In this document: in pieces, positions 17,575 to 26,200 of the stretch
How positions within the stretch are numbered: the first letter of the stretch is position 1
How the letters are laid out: every line of letters starts with the position of its first letter
Source: Desulfobacterales bacterium
GTDB taxonomy: Bacteria; Desulfobacterota; DSM-4660; Desulfatiglandales; Desulfatiglandaceae
Reading direction: 5' to 3'
DNA: 33,113 nucleotides
NCBI GenBank assembly: GCA_014382905.1
Contig: JACNIU010000211.1
Span: 1 to 33,113 of the forward strand
Position numbers and translations under genes: made by a program
The notes under the pieces: generated by a model
What the model saw: the letters and a program-made list of their open reading frames with translations, nothing else
The model's database searches: none
What the model was told of the DNA's origin: nothing

Positions 17575-18014
17575 AAGGGAACAGATCAAAATTGAAATTT
17601 GCCGCGAGCGTGGGCCTTGTCTTTTTTGTCGGCGTGTTAGTTGGCGCATTAGGTGGCAATATCTATTTCAAGGCCCGAATCGAGAAGATCTTTCATGGCG
17701 GGCCGCCCAGAGGGGAGAGGATCCTTGAACGGCTCACGGAAGACCTCGATCTGACACCGACCCAGTTGGAGGAGATCCGGCCCATTGTCATGGCGTTTGA
17801 CAAAAAGACCTTTGATTTAAAGCGGCAATTCCTCCCGCAGATGAGGCACCTTCACGAGCAGATCACGGACCAGATCAAAACAAAGCTGGATGAAAAACAG
17901 AAAAGAAAGTTCGATAAAATCAATGAAAGATTGAAAAAGCGCTTTCGAGGGAGGCCGCCATTCCCTCCGCCCATTGAAGGCCCCCCGGAAAGGCCCCGCG
18001 GGATTAAAGACTGA
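17571..18014 (+). CDS. Membrane-anchored Spy/CpxP/CnrX-like periplasmic sensor protein
   Basis: N-terminal TM FAASVGLVFFVGVLVGALGG; LTEDLDLTPTQLEEIRPIVMAF...LDEKQKRKFDKI; overlaps preceding gene (ATGA). Confidence 0.75.
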   Translation: MKGNRSKLKFAASVGLVFFVGVLVGALGGNIYFKARIEKIFHGGPPRGERILERLTEDLDLTPTQLEEIRPIVMAFDKKTFDLKRQFLPQMRHLHEQITDQIKTKLDEKQKRKFDKINERLKKRFRGRPPFPPPIEGPPERPRGIKD

Positions 18015-18443
18015 TGAACTCATTTTCATTAATATTTGAATCGAGATAGCACAACACGTTGATCTATCCGCCTCTACCGCTAATTTTACCTGACCATTCC
18101 CAGCTTTCTTGTGGGCAAGAAGAGGATCGAAACCAACAAGTTCCCTCAGTCCGATGTGTAGGGGCCAAGTGTCTTTATCACGATTTGATCCTGATCATTG
18201 CACCAGACCCCGTACCGGAACCCGGCCTTTACGCTCAAGCGGCTGTCACCGGTTTCCTTATAAGGTTTTTCGTCTATGACCCTCACCGGAACAGGTTGCT
18301 GGATAGGGAAGTCGGCCTGCCCCGTGAGATGCGAAGCCCATCTAACTGGGGTGGCTTTGCTCAATCGGCGCAGCCAAATCTGACCTAAATCTGAGCGCCA
18401 ATTCTGGGAACCTATTTTTGCGCGAGTCCCAAGTGTTTCAGTT

Positions 18444-19409
18444 TTAATCCACAACATGCTTTCTATATTCGCGGTAGCGTTCCGGAAGTCGGGCAAGCTT
18501 CTTGGCGTCGGGATAACGCGACAGTTGTGTCCGGCATTTCTGAATCCGTTCTTTAAGCGGCGGATGCGTAGAAAACCACGACCCCTTTTTTGTGGATCCG
18601 GCCTCGATCTTTACCAGCGCCTTCAGCACTTCCATGAGACCTTCAGGATCGTACCCGGTCCTGTAGGCGGTCTCCATAGCACTAACATCCGCTTCAAATT
18701 CCATGTTCTGATCCAGGCCTTTGTCGAAAAGGGTGTTCTGAAGACCTCCGATCATATCCTCAAACTCTTTACCTTTTTCCCCTTTCATGTTGGCAGAGGT
18801 GATCTTTCCTACACCCTGAAAAAAACGTGCCCTCTGTATGGATTGCAGGGCATGCTTGTGTCCCACATGGGCCACTTCGTGGGCGAGAATCCCTGCCAGC
18901 TGGCCTTCGCTCTGGATGGTCCTCAGAAGACCGGAACTGACGAAAATAATGCCGCCCGGGCAGCTAAAGGCGTTTTGAAGCGGGCTTTCAATGACGACAA
19001 AGTTATAGGGGATCCCGGGACGAAGGGAATTTCGCGCTACTGCGTTCCCCACCAGGTTGACATATTCTTGCACTTTCCTGTCTTTCACCGGCATGCCGTA
19101 CCGCCGAAACCCCTCCAGGGCCAGGCTTTCCCCAATGGTCCTTTCGGATGGATAATCGATTTCCGTGGCAGATCCCAGGATGGACCCGACCCCCTGCAGG
19201 ATCTTGCTCTCCTTTGACTTGGGATCCATCAACTTGTCGAGCAGGCCCGCGAGTTGCACATGCGGTCTGTCATCGACCTTTGCACGCGAAGTCGCCTCTG
19301 CAGACAGAACGGTTTCAGAAAAACATAAAACCAGCCCAAGGCTATATGCAAGGCTGCACACCATCCAGAACCCATGTAAACCTCTTCTCATGGCTCCTCC
19401 CCCATTCAA
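18444..19409 (-). CDS. M48-family metalloprotease (periplasmic, BepA/LoiP-like)
   Basis: Signal sequence; HEVAHVGHKHA (HExxH); NMEFEADVSAMETAYRTGYDPEG; STHPPLKERI. Confidence 0.92.
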   Translation of the reverse strand: MNGGGAMRRGLHGFWMVCSLAYSLGLVLCFSETVLSAEATSRAKVDDRPHVQLAGLLDKLMDPKSKESKILQGVGSILGSATEIDYPSERTIGESLALEGFRRYGMPVKDRKVQEYVNLVGNAVARNSLRPGIPYNFVVIESPLQNAFSCPGGIIFVSSGLLRTIQSEGQLAGILAHEVAHVGHKHALQSIQRARFFQGVGKITSANMKGEKGKEFEDMIGGLQNTLFDKGLDQNMEFEADVSAMETAYRTGYDPEGLMEVLKALVKIEAGSTKKGSWFSTHPPLKERIQKCRTQLSRYPDAKKLARLPERYREYRKHVVD

Positions 19410-19450
19410 TAATACCCGAACGCAGAAAACATCAGGGAAACCTCAGCTTG

Positions 19451-19975
19451 TTATGGCGCATATTCTCCGATCTTGCCCGCCCTTAGAAATACCCCTAACT
19501 GTTCGTCTGTCACCCTGATTGCCAGCACCTGATCCAGGGCTTGCTTATAGGCCTCGGGTGTTTTCTTATTTTTGGTGTACTGTTCGGTTTCTTTGGAAAG
19601 CCCTCGTATGCTTCGGGATGTCTGGGCCTCGTCCGCGCTGATATTGCTCCCCCCAAGCCCCGAAAGAAGGTTCCCGGTGTCCCCGGTTTCCTTCTCTGGA
19701 GCCGTATCTGAAAGTTTGCCCCGGTAGATCCACCCCTCGCCCCCGGAAGCCGTTCGAACCCGGTACCAGCGGCTTTCCGATTCCAAAACGGTCACCCTGG
19801 TACCCATGGGGACCGCTGCAAGGGTCTCGGACGATGCCGAGTGATCCGCCTTGAGTTTGGCCCCTTCGGATGCGACCCACAGGGCGTCAGCGGCGTGGGC
19901 GGCAAAACCGAAAAGGCTGAGAAAGGCTGCCAACACCATGACAAGAATTTTTCTTTTCATCTTCTTCCACCTCAT
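19451..19975 (-). CDS. SH3-domain protein with signal peptide
   Basis: LWVASEGAKLKADHSASSETLAAVPMGTRVTVLESESRWYRVRTASGGEGWIYRGKLS: bacterial SH3b pattern. Confidence 0.85.
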   Translation of the reverse strand: MRWKKMKRKILVMVLAAFLSLFGFAAHAADALWVASEGAKLKADHSASSETLAAVPMGTRVTVLESESRWYRVRTASGGEGWIYRGKLSDTAPEKETGDTGNLLSGLGGSNISADEAQTSRSIRGLSKETEQYTKNKKTPEAYKQALDQVLAIRVTDEQLGVFLRAGKIGEYAP

Positions 19976-20023
19976 TGTTTTTTCATTCTAACCCATATCT
20001 CCGCATTTTTCAAACCCAAAGCA

Positions 20024-20178
20024 TGACGGCTTCGCAAAAAGTCCATCTACGGCGTTGCGCTTCATTTTTAGTCACTGCGACCTACTGATAAGTAGGCCTC
20101 ATTCCCAAAAATTCGCGCGCCTTGTATCTGGCGCTTTTTGCAAAACCGTCCAAAATTTGACTTTTTACGAGGTCATCA
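20024..20178. mobile_element. MITE-like element family B (about 155 bp) between CHAT and SH3 genes
   Basis: Ends tgacggcttcgcaaaaagtc / gactttttacgaggtcatca are imperfect inverted repeats (16/20); internal palindrome cctactgataagtagg (20081-20096); no coding potential. Confidence 0.6.
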
Positions 20179-20208
20179 ATCATGGGACACAGGCCGAAAT
20201 CTGCAATC

Positions 20209-23200
20209 TTATTGATAGTCTCCCACCAGCACGAAAGCCCCCCAGTAGCCAGGATGGGGGTAGCGGGTCTTGACGTGGAGCATGGCGCGTCTAAGACTAT
20301 CGGCCAATGGTTTGGCCTTGTATTCTCTGTAAAACTGTTTCACCAAAATGGCTGTGGAGATATCGCTCACCCGCCAGAGGCTCGATATGATGGCGTGGGT
20401 GCCTGCATAGAGAAAGGCCCTGTTCATTCCGATCACATCGTCCCCGCCGGTGATCTTTCCAAGTCCGGTCTGGCACGCACTCAACACCACTAATCCGGCC
20501 TTGATGTCCAGGCCAAACACCTCGGACGCCTGCAGATCGCCGTCGTCCGTGTCGTCCCTGGCCAGCTTCACGGCGGAAAAAAGCGGGTTGATGGGATCGA
20601 ATTCGCCATGAGAGGCAAGATGGATGATGCCGAATTTCGAGATATTTCGCACGACCCACCCTTCGGTGGCCTTTTCTCCGGTCAACACGGTGGTTTCCGG
20701 AAAGTTCCATCCGATGGATGAGACCTCTTTTTCTGCAAAAGGGAGGTCCAGACCAGGGTTCTTCAGATCGGGATTGCCAACGGCCAGGACCCTGAGGTTT
20801 TTCTCTTTCTGCCGTCTTTGATGCGTATAACGGAGAACGCTGGCACTGGGGAGAGAAAAGAGGGAAAAGGAATCCACAAGGTGGTCTTTCCCATTAAAGA
20901 GGGTGGCAAAAGATAGGTGGTGAAGCGTATCATGGGGAATGATCCCAAGCACCTTGACACCTTCCAACCTGGCACCTGAACGGGAGACAAGCCATTCGTA
21001 CAGTTGCCTGGACTGGGATTCCTGGGGCTCCAGGTTCTGGAGTGCTCTACGGTAGTCCAGAATGGTTTCCCGAAGGGTTTTACGGCCCAGCGGCGTGCGA
21101 AAGAGATCCACGTTTTCTCGGGTGATGAGCCAGCAGAGGATTTGGTCAGGGACCACGTAATAGGCCAGCATGGCCACCCCGGGTTCAAGAAGTTCCTGGA
21201 CTTGAGGGAGGGTCAGGGGGTTGACCGACAGGATGGAGCCCAGTTCGGGGTTCTTCATCTGGATCTCCAGCATGAGATCGCGGTATTCGTCGTTTGCCCG
21301 TTTTACCTCCCGCTCATAGACAGCACGTTCTTCCTTCTCACGGGCCTGAGCAAGGAGGATCTCCCCCTCAGAGATCCTTGCCCTCAGGGTTTTCTCCTTG
21401 TCATAAAGCTCCTGATTCACCACACCGTACAGGCTGAGGCGCTGGTTTCCCAGTAGATCAATCAGATTCCTGGCCCTGGAACGTTCCGCCACATAAAAGG
21501 CTTCCGACGTCTTTCCCATGTCCACCAGGAGGCTCACCAGGGCCTCATAGACGTCCATCTTGTTTGAGATGAATCCATCCCTGAGCTGGTCCAGCTTGAT
21601 GTCGGCCCTCATGGATTCAATGACCTCCACGGCCTGGGAGAGAAGTTCCCCGGCCTTTTCCCGATCTCCTTGCTTCAGTCTCAATTGAGCGAGCCCGTAG
21701 AGAGACCGCCACTCGGTTTCACGAAGGGCCATGGCGCGGGAGAGATCAAGGGCCTGTTTGAAAACGTCATTGGCTTCGGGAAACCGGCCCAGTGCGGCCA
21801 GGGCCTCGCCGTATCCGGCCAGGATCTTGGCCTGGTTGATCCTGTTGCCGATCTGGGCGGCCGTGGTCAGTGCTTCCTGAAAGAGCGGCAGGGCTTGTTC
21901 TGCCTTGCCCATGTGCAGGTAGGTCAGGGCCTGATTTTTCAGGTCGTAGGCAATGGCCCACCGGGAGTTGATCTCCCTGTCGATACGCAACGCTTCATCA
22001 AGGGCCTTCAGGGCCTTTTCATATTGGCCCATGTCGCGGTAGACCAGCCCCATGTTGTTCAAGGTGGTGGCCCTTTCGTCTTTGCGGGCCTTCAGGGTTT
22101 TTGCCTGGTCCAGCGCCTCCTCCAACTGGCGCAAGGCCCGAGGGTGGTCCCCCAGAGTCCACCAGATGAGGCCGGATGTGTTCAGGGCATTGACCTGTTC
22201 AAGGGCCCACTGGTTTTCCCGGGCCTTTTGGTAGACGTCTCTCTGGTGTTTGAAGGCATCCTGATATCGGGCCTGAAACCAGTCATTATTGGCCTGCTCC
22301 ATGGTAATATTTGCCCTGAGCCGCTGGTTTTTTTCACCCATTCCCGAAAGGGCCAAGGCCTTCTTATACTGCTCGCCGGCTTCCTTGAAATTCCCGAGGA
22401 GGCGGTTGCATCGTCCTGTATCCAAAAGGGCCTGGGCCATGTTTTCTTTTTCTGCGAGCGTTTCATAAAGTTTATAGGCCTCCATGTAATGCTGCTTGGC
22501 CTTGGCATATTGGCTCAACCGAAGATCGTAAATGCGCCCCATGCGCATATGCTGGTGAGCCAGGAGTTCCTGTTTGTTCAGGGTTTTGCTGAGGGCGGCT
22601 GCTGACTGGAATTGGGCCAGGGCACGGTCATAATCGGTTGCGTTTTCCAGCACCACGCCCAGATCGTTCAGGGCTTCCACCTGCCGGGCGCCCAATTCCA
22701 GACTGGCCATGATCTCGGCCCCTTCTTCCAGGGCGGCTATGGCCCGATCGTATCTTTCCATGCGGGCCTGAACCAGGCCCAGACTGATCAGGGCTTCGGC
22801 ATATTCCTTCGAATCCGGCTTTTTCTTGGCGAGCCGTTCCACTAAGGCCCTGGCATGATGTTGGGCCTCTTCATAGCGGCCAGCGGCATAGGCGCTTTCC
22901 CGGGCATACTGCTCGAGCTGCGGCAGGTAGCGCTCGAACTCCTGGACCTGGTCCGCCACCGTCAGGGCCTTTTGAAAGAAGATGAGGGCATGGAGAGGTT
23001 CCTGGTTCTTATAGGCTTTTGCCCCTTCTGTCACGTAACTCTTGAACCGCTTCTTGGCCAGGGACAAGGCTTCATCCGTGGTCATGCCCCGGGCACCAAA
23101 TCCGATCCATTCTTCTCTGCCTCCCTGTTGCGAGCCTGCCGTAAGAAGGGCTTCGTGGGAAGGGGAGGCCGCATAGGCTCGAAAAAAGGGTTCCACAAAG

Positions 23201-26200
23201 GTGGAACGGGTCAGGGGCTGGCGCGGAAGCATCAGGGTGGGAACCCCCATCAGGGAAAAGAGGTGGGCCAGAGGGTAGGCGTCCTCTACGGAGGCCCCGG
23301 GCAAAAGTGCCAGGGACGCGTCGGATACCTCATCAAACAGGCTGGTCAGCGGCACGCTTCGTCCCTGATCCAGACCCATGGCCGGGTACTGGAAAGGCAC
23401 CTGGCCGGGTCTGGTGGGCACGGAGCTTGCCATGTAGACCGGCCCTCCCAGCAGAAGACCCTGAATCCCCGGCAAGGCCTCTAAGAGATCCGCCTGATGG
23501 ATGGAGGAAGGGAGCGATACCACTTCAAAGGCCGAGGGAAGCGAGTATTCGGCGGATACCGCAAGGGTCTTTTTTTTGAAGGGCTTTTGGTTTCGTATGG
23601 ATCGTACCAGGTGCGTGGCGCTCAGGGCCAGTGGCGGGGTAACAGGGAAAGGCAGAGACGATGGATCTTCAAAGATAAGTATGGCCGGGCCATGTTTCAT
23701 TATCGGCAAAGGGGCCTCTTTCTCAAGGCTCCGAACGGTAATTTCCTCTGGGGTCACCATAAAGGCCTGCCATGCCTGCCCCGGGTCTCTGCTCCTGAAG
23801 AGCCGGATAGCGGTGCTTCCCCCGGGAAGGCTTTCCATCAGGTCAATGGCCTCCACCGGGTCAGGGGCGAAAATCGCAGAAATGCCCGGGTTGTCCTCTT
23901 TAGCCGCCCGGGCCCTCATTTTCTTCCACATGCTCCGGTACGACCTTAGCAGTTCACTGTATTGTTGTTTCAAGGCATCGGCTTCGGCCCCAGCGCCCGT
24001 CTCCACGGCTTTATCGCCCAACTGCCGGGCCTTCAGAGCCAATCCCAACATCATCAGCACCTGATGCTGACCGGCTTTGGATTTGGTCAGGCGGGCAGAC
24101 ACAGGGATCTGCGCACCATCGTCTCCCATGGCAGATTGTAAGAGATGCAGCTCCTGATCGATTCGTCGAAGAAGGTGAGGTCTTTCCGTCTTGTCCGCGG
24201 ACTTCAGGTCGCCTCTTAGTTGCTCTAATATCAGAAGCCTGGGAAGGACCCGAAGCAGCCACTGTTGTTCAGGCGGCGAAAGCCCTCCAAGAGCCAACGG
24301 AGTCAACCGTTGAAAACGCTCCATTTCCGATATCCGCTCGAGGAGGTTGAATGCGTCCTCTGTCTTGCCTTTAGCAATCAAATCAGACACCAGGGGGGCA
24401 AAGGCATCCAGAATTTCATTAGCTCCGCATCCAGCCTCCAGAAGGGGAACCGACTCCAGAACGGGAAGGGCATCCTTCAGATTGCCCAGACCTGTCAGGG
24501 CACGCCACTCGTACTGCGGGAGCAACCCTTTTCTTGAGATTTCAAGGGCCTTTTCCAAATGGGACTTCGCTGTTTCCGGCTCTTTGAGACGACCGGCCAC
24601 CGAGGCCATGTTGAGGTGAAGGGCCGCTTCAAGGCCCAGGGCCTTTCTTCCTTTTGGGCCTTTATGTTTTTGGAGTGATTTGAGACCCGAGAAAAAATGG
24701 GCCCCGGCCGCTTCCACTCCGTCCATCTCTTGAACTGCCGCTTCCAAATAACCCTGTCCCTGCTCCGGTTTGTTTTTCAGGATGAGCACGCCCATTGTAT
24801 TGTGATAGGAAGGGACCAGTAGAGGGTCCAGAACGTCCGAGAACCTCTCCAGCAGGCGCGTGGCCTCCCGGTCCAGGGCCAGCAGGTGTGCCCGATCTTT
24901 TCCGAAATCAGGGTCACGGGCCGGGATCCGGGACAGGGTCCAGGCCATGTTCTCCACGTTCAATGCGGCACTCACCGGATTTTTGAGACGTAAGGAGAGC
25001 CGGGCAGACCGCAGAAAGCCCTGAAATGCCTTTTTCAGGTCCCTTCGGGCGTACTTCAGATGGCCGTCCCGGTGGGAGAGAAGGGCCACCCCGTAAAGGT
25101 CCTCATCCGGGATGGTCCTGCCTGACGGGTATGGGCCTATTTGCCGTTCAATGGCCTTTTGGGCCTTTTCCAGGTCCCCTAACTCGGTCTCGATGCGGGA
25201 GATAAACGCCTGGGCCAACCGCTTTTCCTGTTCCGGGGAGAAGCCGTACATGGCCTGGGATGAAGCCGTTTTATCCAGAGACAGATCCAGAGAAACGTCT
25301 AAAATTGCCTGGGCCGGTCTGTCCGATGGGCCCTTACTTGCTTTCGATGTGGCCACGCCATATCGGTCTACCAGGGGCCCCACCGCCTGAAACCCCTTTG
25401 TCGCTGTTTCGAGCATCTTTGTCCGGGCCGCCCCGGACAGGACGCCGGCCTCCATGTAGGCATTGTATGCCGTTGAGCGCCGGTTGGCCGCCAGGTTTTG
25501 AAACCGCCCCAGTTTCTGGTTCAGTTGAAAGGCCCGCTCAAATGCAGCCCCGGCCTGGGTCCACTGACCGGCCTCCTGATAGGCCAGCCCCAGCCGGTCA
25601 AGCATCTCCGCCTTCAACTGGACCATCTCTTCGGGGAACTTGAGCGCCTCTCTGGCCCTGGTAAGCATGAACCCCAGGGTTTGATCGGTTTCTTCCTTCT
25701 TTTCAACCACCAATGGACCGATTTCTCCAAGGACCTTTTCCTGGTCGGCTATGATCGATTCCATGGCCGTTTTGTAGACGGCCCATTGGGGATCGGGCGG
25801 GGGGCCGAAGGTCCGGCCGGTGGAATCAAAAAGCCTTCGATTGATGCCGCTCTGGCGCTGGACCAGGGCCTCCGCCTTTTTGGCTGCATCGGGTCGCTTC
25901 AGGGCCGGTGTCAGAATCCGGTCAAAAATGGTTGTGTTGATTTTCCCCAGGATCTCTGAGGCACGTTTCTGATCGATCCGCTTTTCGATGAGCGCGAGGG
26001 CCCTGGAATAGGCCTCGACAGGCCGGTCGGGGTCCCGAACCTGGAAGGCGGCGGCGCCCAGACGGCGGAAAAAAAGGATCTCCGTATCTTCGTGATCAAA
26101 TGGTGTGTTCGATTCAAGACGTTCCAAATAGCTCTCAAGGGCCTTTGAATACTGGCCAAGCAGGAACGAGATGTTTCCGAGGTTGAGGGCCAGGTCGGCG

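Noticed and set aside
18059-18496. ORFs in the gap between the Spy-like sensor and the M48 gene (18146..18496 minus)
   Set aside because: Composition is not clearly coding; overlaps the M48 3' end and no recognisable motif. Left unannotated.
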